Assembly: GCA_036733345.1 (NCBI GenBank)
Contig: DAINAR010000035.1
Span: forward strand, 1-32,193
From: JAFGMQ01 sp036733345
GTDB lineage: Bacteria; Desulfobacterota; DSM-4660; Desulfatiglandales; Desulfatiglandaceae
DNA length: 32,193 nucleotides
Reading direction: 5' to 3'
In this document: piece after piece, positions 24,216-32,193 of the stretch
Layout: each line of letters starts with the position of its first letter
How positions within the stretch are numbered: position 1 is the stretch's first letter
Translations under genes and position numbers: made by a program
The notes under the pieces: generated by a model
Told to the model about the DNA's origin: nothing
Seen by the model: only the letters and a program-made list of their open reading frames with translations
Databases searched by the model: none

Positions 24216-24620
24216 ATGTCGCAACAGAAGAAAATTCTGGATATAGAAAAACAGAAGCAGGTCATTGCTGCGGCACGCAGGGAACAGGAGCTTAAGGAAA
24301 AGACATACAGGGAGCGCGCCCTTAAATTATTTCCCTGGGTCTGCGCGCGCTGCGGGCGTGAATTCAAAGGAAAGAGACTGCGTGAGCTGACAGTTCATCA
24401 TAAGGATCATAATCACGAAAACAACCCGCCCGACGGCAGCAACTGGGAACTGCTGTGTATTTATTGTCACGACAACGAACATTCAAGGAATTCGGTTGCT
24501 GAGTGGTATGAAGGGGTGACACCGGATGAAGAAAAGACCCAATCATCAACCTATAAGGCTTTCGCAGATCTGTCGAGATTGCTGGAGAAAAAGAGTGAAA
24601 GAGACGAAGGCATGCCCTGA
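24216..24620 (+). CDS. YajD-like HNH nuclease family protein
   Basis: A 134-residue protein. A helical basic N-terminus (1-38) precedes zinc pair C43-x-x-C46, the HNH segment VHHKDHNHENNPPDGSNWEL, and second pair C81-x-x-C84-H85, then H89. This is the compact HNH fold with structural zinc seen in YajD; nicking or cleaving activity is probable but not shown for this protein. AGGAG (24204-24208) is seven bases before the ATG. It closes the defence island 150 bases after the metalloprotease gene and may have its own promoter. Confidence 0.87.
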   Translation: MSQQKKILDIEKQKQVIAAARREQELKEKTYRERALKLFPWVCARCGREFKGKRLRELTVHHKDHNHENNPPDGSNWELLCIYCHDNEHSRNSVAEWYEGVTPDEEKTQSSTYKAFADLSRLLEKKSERDEGMP

Positions 24621-25081
24621 ATCTCACGGTTAACTCTTTATTTGTATTGCTATTAACCCAAATATTTAATATCTTGAAAATATCTCAGAGCGATTATTTA
24701 CTCATATTGAAATCTTTTAGAAAACAGGAATAATCGCTTCAAAAATAGCATCTTTGCTATAATTATTTTTCCGGGAATCGGGGTGATGCCTTAAGAAAAT
24801 TGATTACGGTTGGAGCGACAAAGCCGCTAAAATTTTGTGAAATATGTTTATATTGAAAGAATACTCACTTAAAAAATGGAAGAAATACTAAAAAATAAAA
24901 CTAAATATCAAATTTTGCTTGGATAACCATATTAAATCACTTTAATAGACCCCATGCCTACACCAATCTAAAGTCACTTAAAAATTAGCAGACCACAGTT
25001 CATACTTTAAAATAAATAAACTTATTGTCAAATACTGAAAATGGAACCGATTTCAGAGTGACGCACTGAGCAGTTTCAGCC
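24621..25081. other. AT-rich intergenic region after the defence island
   Basis: 461 bases without a supportable gene. It contains a perfect 10-base inverted repeat AGCGATTATT / AATAATCGCT (24689-24698, 24729-24738) and a small hairpin ATAGCA-TCTT-TGCTAT (24745-24760) followed by a T-rich stretch, which could terminate the HNH transcript. Genes on both sides converge here. Confidence 0.45.
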
Positions 25082-25576
25082 TTATAAATCCTGTTTCAAT
25101 TTTTCCTCAAACTCCTGGAAAAAGAGATCTTTTTCTTTCCAGTCGGGACCGAAACGCTTGTTGAAATAATTGCCTAGTTTTTCAAACAACTTCTTCCAAA
25201 CCGGTTTTCCTTCAGCCAAGACAACGTCTTCAATGTATGAAGCAAGATCTGATATCCTTTCTTTGGTAAGAAACGAGACAGCTCCCAATTTGATCGATTT
25301 TTTTAGAGAGTCAGGAGAAAGCGCATGAGCGGTTAGCATTACAGTCGGGAATTCTTTGGAAACAGAAATTTTCAGGAGTTCGAAGCCATTGACGCCCATG
25401 ATATCAAGTATTACGACATCATAGGTATAACTCATAAGGTATTGGACAGCTGTGTAATAATCGGTTGCCCTGTCAACCTTACACATGTCCAGTTCTTCCT
25501 CCACGGTTTCCAGGATATCAGGTTCATCATCCACCACCAGGACCATCTTATCTTTTAAGGCGCTTTTTTCACTCAT
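25082..25576 (-). CDS. Orphan single-domain response regulator
   Basis: A 164-residue protein with a receiver domain at 11-125: acidic pair D16-D17 (VVDDEPD), phospho-acceptor D58 (VVILDIMG), switch T82 (MLTAHA) and conserved K105 (SFLTKE). The remaining about 40 residues (KLFEKLGNYFNKRFGPDWKE..) are charged and carry no DNA-binding fold, so it probably works by protein contact. No histidine kinase lies nearby. An AAAGGGG site precedes the ATG. Codes toward the defence island and is unrelated to the acyl-CoA genes by distance (130 bases) but could share their transcript. Confidence 0.9.
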   Translation of the reverse strand: MSEKSALKDKMVLVVDDEPDILETVEEELDMCKVDRATDYYTAVQYLMSYTYDVVILDIMGVNGFELLKISVSKEFPTVMLTAHALSPDSLKKSIKLGAVSFLTKERISDLASYIEDVVLAEGKPVWKKLFEKLGNYFNKRFGPDWKEKDLFFQEFEEKLKQDL

Positions 25577-25712
25577 TGCAGTGTTCCCCTTTCATTAGCT
25601 ATCAAACTCTTTCACCTAATTTAGATTTAAACAGAGACTCATCTCTTTTAAAATAAATTTTTTCGAATCTAATTTTTTTTGACTTTCATAAATCTTATTA
25701 GCTGTTTAAGTA

Positions 25713-27260
25713 TTAAAATTTAGTAGGCCAGTTTGCAAGATAATGCCTGCTTAAGCCCCTGTCTCTGGAATCACGTACTATGCGAAGGACCTTGGTCAGG
25801 TAATTTCTCGTCTCCCTCGGATCTATAATATCCTGGAGGTAATAAGCCCCGGCTGCAGGATAAGGGGAACTGTCACCGATCATCTTCTCCACTTCCTTTT
25901 CCCTCTCATCTTCAGAAAGACCTCCGTAAACCACATCAGCTGCAATCAAAGGATCCATGAAACCGATCTCAGCGGTCGGCCATGCTACAAGGAAATCAGG
26001 GCTTCCCCCCATACCGCACATGTTAACCGTCACCTGACCAAAGGTTTTACGAACAATTATAGCTATCTTGGGTACAGTCACCTGAAACAGACACTGAAGG
26101 GCATTAACCACCCTGGCTCCCACCCTCTTGATCTCTGCCTCCTTACCTACCATATGCCCTGGGGTATCGTGCAGAAAAATGAGAGGGATATTATAAGAGT
26201 CACACAGGCAAAAAAAGCTCATCATCTTGTCCAGAGCGTCAGTGTTCGTAGCTCCCATATTCACAATCGGATTGTTGGCAACGATCCCGACTGCCTCACC
26301 GTTAATCCTTGCCAGTGCGGTAATAAGCATAGCACCGAATTCAGGCTTCAATTCAAAATACTTGCCCCCGTCCACAATGCACTCAACGATCCGGTGCATG
26401 TCATACACACGCTTCCTGTTTTCAGGCAGGACATCAAGAATATTTGCCATTCTCTCTTCTGAACCCTCAGGAACGCTTCGAACTGCAGGAAATTCCCCGT
26501 GGTTATTGGGCATGTAGTCCAGGTACTCACGGATAATGCGAAAACAATCCTCTTCATCTTCTGCAACCCTGTCAACTATACCCGTAATTTTTGAATGGAC
26601 TTCCCAGCCCCCCATCTCCTCACCGCTGTATGTTTGGCCTATGGCCCTGCCCAATGCCCTCGGCCCGGATACGGAAATAGCGCTTCCCTTGACCTGTACC
26701 ACAAAATCCGCCAGATTGGCCTGGAAATCAGCAACTCCATAACATTCTCCCATGGCTGCAAAAATAAAAGGCTGGGTCCTGAAATGAGTATATTCCGGTC
26801 GCAGACCGTCCAGATCATAACCGGTCAGGCCACAGACTTCCTTTGAACCCTGGCAGTCCGGCATCCTTGCTCCCCCGGCCTCTCCAAGGAATATGAGGGG
26901 GACCTGAACTTCCTCTTTGATTTGCTTCTTGAAAAGGAGGAGCTTTTTCAGGTTTACCCTGGCATTGGTGGAGGCGAGGACAGTGAAATCATTGGCAATT
27001 ACAGCCACCCTCCTCCCGTTGATCAATCCGTACCCGCATATAAGACTGTCAGCAGGGGTCTTATCTTCCATTCCCGGAAAATCCGAGTGGGCAAAAAGTC
27101 CCATCTCCATGAAAGAACCTGGATCCAGAAGCTTTTCAATGCGCTCCCTGGCAGTAAGCCATCCCCTGTCATGCTGCCTTTTTATCTTTTCAGATCCGCC
27201 CATCTGGAGAAATCTTTTGCGTCTCTCCTCCAACTGGTCAAGCATATTTTCGAGCACCAT
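25713..27260 (-). CDS. Acyl-CoA carboxylase/decarboxylase carboxyltransferase subunit (copy 1)
   Basis: A 515-residue member of the biotin-dependent carboxyltransferase family (propionyl-CoA carboxylase beta, methylmalonyl-CoA decarboxylase alpha MmdA, glutaconyl-CoA decarboxylase alpha). Two crotonase-like halves are seen: an N-half with TARERIEKLLDPGSFMEMG, ANDFTVLAS and LGEAGGARMPD, and a C-half with GEAVGIVANNP and LHDTPGHMVGKEAE, followed by FGQVTVNMCGMGG. Moves CO2 between carboxybiotin and an acyl-CoA; which one is not readable. I start at ATG 27260 (AAGGAG ten bases before); a longer TTG frame begins inside that site. No biotin carboxylase or carrier is nearby. Confidence 0.88.
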   Translation of the reverse strand: MVLENMLDQLEERRKRFLQMGGSEKIKRQHDRGWLTARERIEKLLDPGSFMEMGLFAHSDFPGMEDKTPADSLICGYGLINGRRVAVIANDFTVLASTNARVNLKKLLLFKKQIKEEVQVPLIFLGEAGGARMPDCQGSKEVCGLTGYDLDGLRPEYTHFRTQPFIFAAMGECYGVADFQANLADFVVQVKGSAISVSGPRALGRAIGQTYSGEEMGGWEVHSKITGIVDRVAEDEEDCFRIIREYLDYMPNNHGEFPAVRSVPEGSEERMANILDVLPENRKRVYDMHRIVECIVDGGKYFELKPEFGAMLITALARINGEAVGIVANNPIVNMGATNTDALDKMMSFFCLCDSYNIPLIFLHDTPGHMVGKEAEIKRVGARVVNALQCLFQVTVPKIAIIVRKTFGQVTVNMCGMGGSPDFLVAWPTAEIGFMDPLIAADVVYGGLSEDEREKEVEKMIGDSSPYPAAGAYYLQDIIDPRETRNYLTKVLRIVRDSRDRGLSRHYLANWPTKF

Positions 27261-27550
27261 TATTTTGTTCTCCTTCAAATTCCTCCAGCTAAAATTTTAT
27301 AATAACAATTTTGGTAAAAAACAGACCCTCTTGATTCAATCCCTCCGTTTGAACTTAAAATCATCCTTGTAATTTAGGGCAAAATTAATGCTAATTACCA
27401 AAATTTATTAAGTATATAAAAGAAACATTTCTTAAAAAAAAGAATAACCACGCCAAGGCATTTCATCCCCAGTAATATAGCAAAGAATCGAAAAGGAGAC
27501 GTAAAAGGCACCAAGTTTTGAAGTACATACCTAAAGGATAGAGAGCAAAA
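27261..27550. other. Intergenic region with spaced inverted repeat
   Basis: 290 bases between the CoA ligase and carboxyltransferase copy 1. A perfect 11-base inverted repeat AATTTTGGTAA / TTACCAAAATT (27307-27317, 27395-27405) is the only structure seen; it may be operator-like. No gene. Confidence 0.4.
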
Positions 27551-29644
27551 TTACTTGTTTAGAACAACCCTGGCATCCAAGGCTTGGGAGCCTTTGCCAT
27601 GACTGAATACCACTACCGGATTTATATCAATCTCCTGAATTTCGGGAAAATCCACCATTATTCTCGAGACCCTTACCAGCATGTCCTCTATGGCTGCGAT
27701 ATCACAAGACGGTTCTCCTCGAACCCCCTTCAGAATTTTCGATCCTCTTATGTTCCCTATCATCTTCCCAGCCTCCCGATGACTGACCGGAGCTAAACGC
27801 CAGACTACGTCCTCCAAAACCTCCACGAAGATGCCTCCCAGGCCAAAGAGGACAATCGGCCCAAAGACAGGATCCTGTCTACCTCCCAAAATGATTTCCC
27901 TGCCCATGCTGGACATGATCTGGAGAAGCACCTCCGTTTCTTCACCACCAATATTCCGTAAATTCCTAAATGCGTTACGGATTAGAGTTTCAGAAGATAA
28001 ATTGAGGTAAATGGCTTTTGCATCGCTTTTATGGGATACATACGGGCGGTTTATTTTCATGGCAACCCCTCCTCCATTGAGCAATTTCCAAGCCTTTAAG
28101 GCCTCACTCTCATTTTTCGCAAAATTATAAGGGGGAAAATTAAAACCGTAAGCATGGAGAAGATCCATGGCCTCACTTAGAAGGAGATGGTCCCTCCCTT
28201 CTGCAGATTGAAGAATTTCCCGAGCTCTTTGATTTTCTACACAAGGGACAGGGGAAGTCTCCGTGACCGACGTCTTCTTTTCGATCCGCCCATAGGACAA
28301 TTTTAGTGCCCGTACAGCATTTTCAGGGGCCGGGAAAATAGGGGTATTCAGTTCCCTTTTTAGGTAATTCATTTCCTCAATCTCCGTGAGGATGAAAAGT
28401 GCTACAGGCTTATAATATTTTTTCACCAATTGATCTATTCTCCTGAGGAGAATACGGGAAGCATCCCTTTCGCGCTCTTCGAAGAAAGCATGGCCCAGAA
28501 GTACTCCATCAACATCGTCTCTTTTAAGCAGTTCCTCAACTAAATGAGCATATAAATCAAGATCAAAGAGATCTCCGAGGTCCAAAGGATTCTGAAGGCT
28601 GATCACATTTGCCCTGAAGCTACTTTCGAAACTCCTAAGGAATTCTTTGGGTAGGGTGATGAGCTGGAATCCATAGTATGTGCAGGAATCAGCTGCGATG
28701 ATTGCTTGGCCGCCCGACCGAGCAGCGACAACCAATCGATTGCCTTTGAGAGGTGGAAAAAAAATGGATTTAATATAGTCTACAGCATAATCTATGCTAT
28801 TAATGCGTACACATCCTGCCTCATCCAATGCGCAATCCACGAGCTTATCATCCACAAAAAGGGCGGCCGTATGAGAGTGAGCAGACTTGGCATTTTTAGT
28901 AAATCGGTTAGACTTATATACCAGAATGGGCTTGGAGGAATGCTTGGCAACATCAACGAATCGCCTGCCGTCTGTAAATCCCTCCAGGTAAATCATAATA
29001 ATTTTTGTCCCCTCATCCCGGATCAGATAATCGAGGAGTTCATTTTCATCAACATCCAATTTGTTTCCTACGGAGATAAATTTGTTAAACCCGATATTTT
29101 CCTTGGCAAGAGAATTCAGAAGACTCAGTCCGACACCCCCACTCTGTGCCAATACGGAAACCGGACCGATAGAGAGCCCCTTTTGCATTGTCATAAAGGG
29201 TAGTGACAATCCATTCTCCATATTTGTTACACCAATACAATTGGGCCCGATAAAACGAATGCCGAATTTCCTCGCAATATCCAAACAGGCCTTCTCTAAA
29301 GGAATACCCCTTTGCCCCATCTCGGAGAATCCGCCTGATTCGATCACGACGTGTTTGATTCCTTTCCCAGCGCACTGTTCCAAGATTTCCGGTATGGTTT
29401 TTGCCGGTGTCAGGATTATAGCAAGATCAATCTCATGAGCTATATCATTTAAGGAATGATAAATTTTCTTTCCGAACACAACTCCTTCACTGGCCCCGAC
29501 AGAATCAACCTCTCCCATGAATCCGAAATCGATACAGTTCTGTATGATATTTCTACCAAGATTATTTTCGTCTGGAGAAACTCCGATAACTGCAACAGTC
29601 TTGGGATAAAAAAAATTTGAAAAGTGCTTATATATATCAGTCAA
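27551..29644 (-). CDS. ADP-forming acyl-CoA synthetase (fused alpha-beta, ACD/Pat-like)
   Basis: A 697-residue NDP-forming acyl-CoA synthetase. The CoA-binding Rossmann domain (about 10-135, FYPKTVAVIGVSPDENNLG, GPNCIGV) and the succinyl-CoA-synthetase-like domain (about 155-440) carry SVLAQSGGVG and candidate phosphohistidine H258 in AHSHTAAL. The C-terminal ATP-grasp part begins near 475 and contains AMKINRPYVSHKSDA and DINPVVVF. It interconverts acyl-CoA plus ADP/Pi and acid plus ATP, or activates an acid; substrate unknown. The usual SHTG after the histidine is SHTA. The start is TTG 29644 with AAGG nine bases upstream inside a short upstream frame. Sandwiched between two carboxyltransferases, suggesting one acyl-CoA pathway. 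Confidence 0.88.
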   Translation of the reverse strand: MTDIYKHFSNFFYPKTVAVIGVSPDENNLGRNIIQNCIDFGFMGEVDSVGASEGVVFGKKIYHSLNDIAHEIDLAIILTPAKTIPEILEQCAGKGIKHVVIESGGFSEMGQRGIPLEKACLDIARKFGIRFIGPNCIGVTNMENGLSLPFMTMQKGLSIGPVSVLAQSGGVGLSLLNSLAKENIGFNKFISVGNKLDVDENELLDYLIRDEGTKIIMIYLEGFTDGRRFVDVAKHSSKPILVYKSNRFTKNAKSAHSHTAALFVDDKLVDCALDEAGCVRINSIDYAVDYIKSIFFPPLKGNRLVVAARSGGQAIIAADSCTYYGFQLITLPKEFLRSFESSFRANVISLQNPLDLGDLFDLDLYAHLVEELLKRDDVDGVLLGHAFFEERERDASRILLRRIDQLVKKYYKPVALFILTEIEEMNYLKRELNTPIFPAPENAVRALKLSYGRIEKKTSVTETSPVPCVENQRAREILQSAEGRDHLLLSEAMDLLHAYGFNFPPYNFAKNESEALKAWKLLNGGGVAMKINRPYVSHKSDAKAIYLNLSSETLIRNAFRNLRNIGGEETEVLLQIMSSMGREIILGGRQDPVFGPIVLFGLGGIFVEVLEDVVWRLAPVSHREAGKMIGNIRGSKILKGVRGEPSCDIAAIEDMLVRVSRIMVDFPEIQEIDINPVVVFSHGKGSQALDARVVLNK

Positions 29645-29649
29645 TTGTC

Positions 29650-29826
29650 TTATACCTTCATCATTTCATTCTTTCTCTTGGCTCCACAAGTGCGGCAATG
29701 AAATGTCTGACACCTATGTAAAAGTAATTGATTAACTTTAGCATTTTTCCTTTTCGGTACTGCATTGACTTTAAGCTCTGTTTCAACAATTACTTTACTA
29801 TTGTGTTCCTGATCTATGGCGTCCAT
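29650..29826 (-). CDS. Possible small protein with CxxC, just upstream of the CoA ligase
   Basis: A 58-codon frame beginning MDAIDQEHNSKVIVETELKV and ending FHCRTCGAKRKNEMMKV. Its stop lies five bases before the ligase TTG start, and the ligase ribosome-binding site is inside its last codons, the geometry of coupled genes. It has no good ribosome-binding site of its own and I recognise no family. The same frame continues upstream past two adjacent TGA codons (29881-29886) into a 54-codon basic frame (29884-30048, MYNCWRFIADKDAIWCQKIK.., then KSRRSQAKGRR). The pair may be one decayed gene of about 130 residues. Confidence 0.3.
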   Translation of the reverse strand: MDAIDQEHNSKVIVETELKVNAVPKRKNAKVNQLLLHRCQTFHCRTCGAKRKNEMMKV

Positions 29827-30203
29827 ACAAAAAATGGGTTCTGATGGCCACTGTGACTCTATATGCTTCTGGGCATCCCTTCATCAGTGAATGCCGTCTG
29901 ATACCCTCCTGCGGAGTATTGAGCGATGATCCTTAAGTGCCCTTAAAATTCGTCTGCCTTTTGCCTGAGAACGCCTGGATTTCATCCTTTTTATCTTTTG
30001 GCACCAAATAGCATCTTTATCGGCTATAAATCTCCAGCAATTATACATTAGGAACAAAAGTCATCAATCAGCAGCCTCAACATATAATAAACATCTCAAA
30101 AAATTAATGGCATATTTGTCCATAAAAATGGTTAAAATGTATGAATATGCTTAAATCGGCAACAATGCCAAATGAAACAAAAATGTTATTTATTTTCTGG
30201 AAC
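29827..30203. other. Gap upstream of the small frame
   Basis: Contains the basic 54-codon minus-strand frame 29884-30048 that ends in tandem TGA codons, otherwise AT-rich sequence. No terminator or promoter stands out. Confidence 0.35.
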
Positions 30204-31763
30204 TCAGCATCTTATTCCTCTGGACTTAATTCCTAATTGCTTTTTCTCAACGCTATAACCCATTTCAACCCAGTCACACAGCAGAGGGCGCGTGTCTCGT
30301 GGATCTATGACATCTTCAATATCAAATGCCTCAGCTGATCGAAAAGGAGATGCGAAATTCCGGTATTGTTCTTCCAATTCATCTAATAATGCCTCCGGAT
30401 CGCTTGATGCTTCTATTTCGGCCTTGTGGGCAGCATAAACACCCCCCTCCACAACAATATTGCCCCAATTGGCTGATGGCCAAAAGTAGCGCCAATTCAA
30501 TCCGCTATAGTCTTCCTGACTTCCTCCCGCCACCCCATAAGCCTTTCGAATATATATTGCCACATAAGGAACCGTAGCCTGATAAACAGAGAAAACAGCA
30601 CGAACCCCTTTTCGAATAGTTCCCTGTATCTCCGCATCCTTACCTATGCGAAACCCGGGTTGGTCCACAAAATTAACAATCGGAAGGTGAAACGTATCGC
30701 ACATATCTACAAAACGCTGGAATTTTTCTGCAACATCCCAGCCAAATGACCCACCCCAATATGTCGAGTTATTTGCAAGGACGCCAACCGGATACCCGTT
30801 CAAGCGGGCTAATGCGGTAATTTGAGCCTTACCGTAGTTTTGACCTATTTCAAAAAGGGAATTTCGGTCAAATATAAGCTCCAGAATATATTTTATATTG
30901 TATGCTTTTCTGGGATTCCGAGGTATGGCAGAAAGAAGTTCTTCCTCGCGACGATTGGGATCGTCTTGTTCTTGATGATTTCTTTTCGGAAGTTCCCAAA
31001 CATTAGGCGGCATATATGATAAAAATGTTTTAATTTGTCTAAAGGCATCCTTCTCGCTCTCTGCTTCATTATCAACTACGCCGCTCTTCCGTGTATGAAT
31101 TTTGTAATCTCCCAGCTCTTCTTTAGTCACACGCTCACCAAAGGCCTGCTTCGACAAAGCCGGTCCCCCGGTAAATACTTGAGATAGACCTTTCACCATC
31201 ACTGAAAAATGAGATGAGACCATGAGCAACCCCCCGGATCCCGCCGTGGGTCCCAAAGCCACAGAGACAACCGGCACCATAGACATAATGTTGACAAGAT
31301 CTTTCATAGCATAATCCGGCAGCGTCGGGAATTTGACATAACCAAACTTGAGTATTTCTTTAATCGTACCGCCCGCGCCATCTAATAATCTGACCATCGG
31401 GATCTTTAATTCTCGCGCCATTTTCATGACGTATGCCAGCTTACCCTTATATATATCTCCAACCGAGGCACCCTTTATGGTAAAATCATCAGCAAGAAGG
31501 GAAATCCTTTGACCATTCACTTTACCTAAACCAATTAAAATAGGACACGGTGTAAACCCGACCAGTTCATTTTTTTCATAAGTTGCCTCTCCGGATAGAA
31601 TTCCACGTTCTAAAAATGAGCCGGAATCCAAAAACGCTTCAATACGTTCCCGTGCAGTCATTTTGCCTTGATCATGCTGCTTCTTAACGTTTTTTTCCCC
31701 ACCCATTCCATATGCAAATTCTTTTCTTTTAAAAAGCTCCTCAACTTCATCCTTCCAATTCAT
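30204..31763 (-). CDS. Acyl-CoA carboxylase carboxyltransferase subunit (copy 2, divergent)
   Basis: A 519-residue biotin-dependent carboxyltransferase. The N-half has TARERIEAFLDSGSFLERG, LLADDFTIKGAS and LLDGAGGTIKEI, then VALGPTAGSGGLLMVSSHFS. The C-half has YPVGVLANNSTYWGGSFGWD and FVDQPGFRIGKDAE, with the late motif GVAGGSQEDYSGLNWRYFWP. It is clearly divergent from copy 1: the region where copy 1 has GEAGGARMPD reads DGAGGTIKE, so the two should act on different acyl-CoAs. AAGGAAGGT precedes the ATG at 31763. Upstream gene of the CoA ligase on the same strand, with a 560-base gap between them. Confidence 0.87.
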   Translation of the reverse strand: MNWKDEVEELFKRKEFAYGMGGEKNVKKQHDQGKMTARERIEAFLDSGSFLERGILSGEATYEKNELVGFTPCPILIGLGKVNGQRISLLADDFTIKGASVGDIYKGKLAYVMKMARELKIPMVRLLDGAGGTIKEILKFGYVKFPTLPDYAMKDLVNIMSMVPVVSVALGPTAGSGGLLMVSSHFSVMVKGLSQVFTGGPALSKQAFGERVTKEELGDYKIHTRKSGVVDNEAESEKDAFRQIKTFLSYMPPNVWELPKRNHQEQDDPNRREEELLSAIPRNPRKAYNIKYILELIFDRNSLFEIGQNYGKAQITALARLNGYPVGVLANNSTYWGGSFGWDVAEKFQRFVDMCDTFHLPIVNFVDQPGFRIGKDAEIQGTIRKGVRAVFSVYQATVPYVAIYIRKAYGVAGGSQEDYSGLNWRYFWPSANWGNIVVEGGVYAAHKAEIEASSDPEALLDELEEQYRNFASPFRSAEAFDIEDVIDPRDTRPLLCDWVEMGYSVEKKQLGIKSRGIRC

Positions 31764-32144
31764 TTATTCTACCTTCCTTCTTTCTATTTCGTAGCTATTA
31801 TGATTAGAGTTAACATTTACATCGCATCCTTTTATAAATGCTTTTTTTTTGCCAAATCTTTGGGTGGTGCAATAATCTTAAGCACCTCAATACTCAGTCT
31901 GTTTCTGAGTTTAATCTAGCCTTGTCTTTAACTATAGCCCTAAAATTGTAAAAAATTAAAAACCTATGACTAAGGCGATACATTGTTAATTTCAATTCGG
32001 AGAAAGCTCAATTTTTGAAATCCTCATGTCATAGATCAAAGGAAACAAATGAATATAAAGATTCAACATCATTTAATTTACGAGGTTATTAATATTTTTT
32101 AATAACCCATCCGCTTGCTGCGCGGTAATTGATTTATTTATGAA
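31764..32144. other. Intergenic region between carboxyltransferase copies 2 and 3
   Basis: 381 AT-rich bases. An 8-base perfect hairpin GGTTATTA..TAATAACC (32084-32107) lies after the end of copy 3 in its transcription direction, without a clear T-run. A minus-strand stop-bounded frame reading KLRNRLSIEVLKIIAPPKDL appears near 31840-31915 and resembles an enzyme C-terminus, but no start or upstream part exists. No gene called. Confidence 0.4.
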
Positions 32145-32193
32145 TCAGAATTTAGTAGGCCAGTTTGCAAGATAATGCCTGCTTAATCCCCTG
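32145..32193 (-). CDS. 3' end of a third carboxyltransferase (copy 3, cut by window edge)
   Basis: The last 15 codons read RGLSRHYLANWPTKF then TGA, identical in protein to the end of copy 1 (25713-27260). At DNA level 32150-32193 matches 25718-25762 with one difference. The gene continues beyond the window. It is therefore a very close paralogue of copy 1, and the order on the minus strand is copy 3, copy 2, CoA ligase, copy 1. Confidence 0.75.
   Translation of the reverse strand, partial: RGLSRHYLANWPTKF

Noticed and set aside
26154..27372. Plus-strand frames of 96-151 codons opposite carboxyltransferase copy 1
   Set aside because: Antisense to a well-conserved gene; no start context or recognisable domain.

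Overview
The window reads as chromosome of an anaerobic, moderately AT-rich bacterium, most likely of the Desulfobacterota (deltaproteobacterial sulfate-reducer type). This is inferred from a PxxKW-type cysteine-rich protein, IPTL-CTERM surface proteins, a RAYT transposase with GGGACGTT-type ends, a stand-alone PycB-like carboxyltransferase, and a cluster of acyl-CoA carboxyltransferases with an ADP-forming CoA ligase. No rRNA, tRNA or CRISPR array was seen, so the taxonomy is an inference.

Layout. 1-4450 is a plastic surface-protein region: a subtilisin-like protease and a repeat-domain protein, both ending in IPTL-CTERM-like sorting tails, a complete RAYT element (2831-3893), an internally deleted relative of it (63-211), a truncated duplicate of the repeat-domain gene with one repeat unit lost, and the tail of a DNRLRE-like protein. 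4563-10303 is a housekeeping block: the PxxKW protein on +, then a leftward operon xseA-xseB-ispA-dxs-tlyA (exonuclease VII, isoprenoid precursors, rRNA methylation). 10635-14411 holds pycB (+), with a terminator that overlaps the end of the convergent tmk, and a secreted or lipoprotein-like TAP-type alpha/beta hydrolase.

14921-24620 is a defence island on +: single-TRD hsdS, hsdM, GxxExxY protein, RhuM, two-TRD hsdS, hsdR, YgjP/DUF45 metalloprotease and a YajD-like HNH nuclease. It is a type I restriction-modification locus. Three ACCACGAAA-type inverted repeats sit exactly at the three junctions hsdM|GxxExxY|rhuM|hsdS, as if the two accessory genes were inserted as repeat-bounded cassettes between modification and specificity genes. 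This is the most unusual part of the window.

25082-32193 is on -: an orphan response regulator, then an acyl-CoA block with carboxyltransferase, ADP-forming acyl-CoA synthetase, a second carboxyltransferase and, cut by the right edge, the last 15 codons of a third whose visible end is almost identical in DNA to the first. No biotin carboxylase or biotin carrier gene is present in the window, so the partners must lie outside it.
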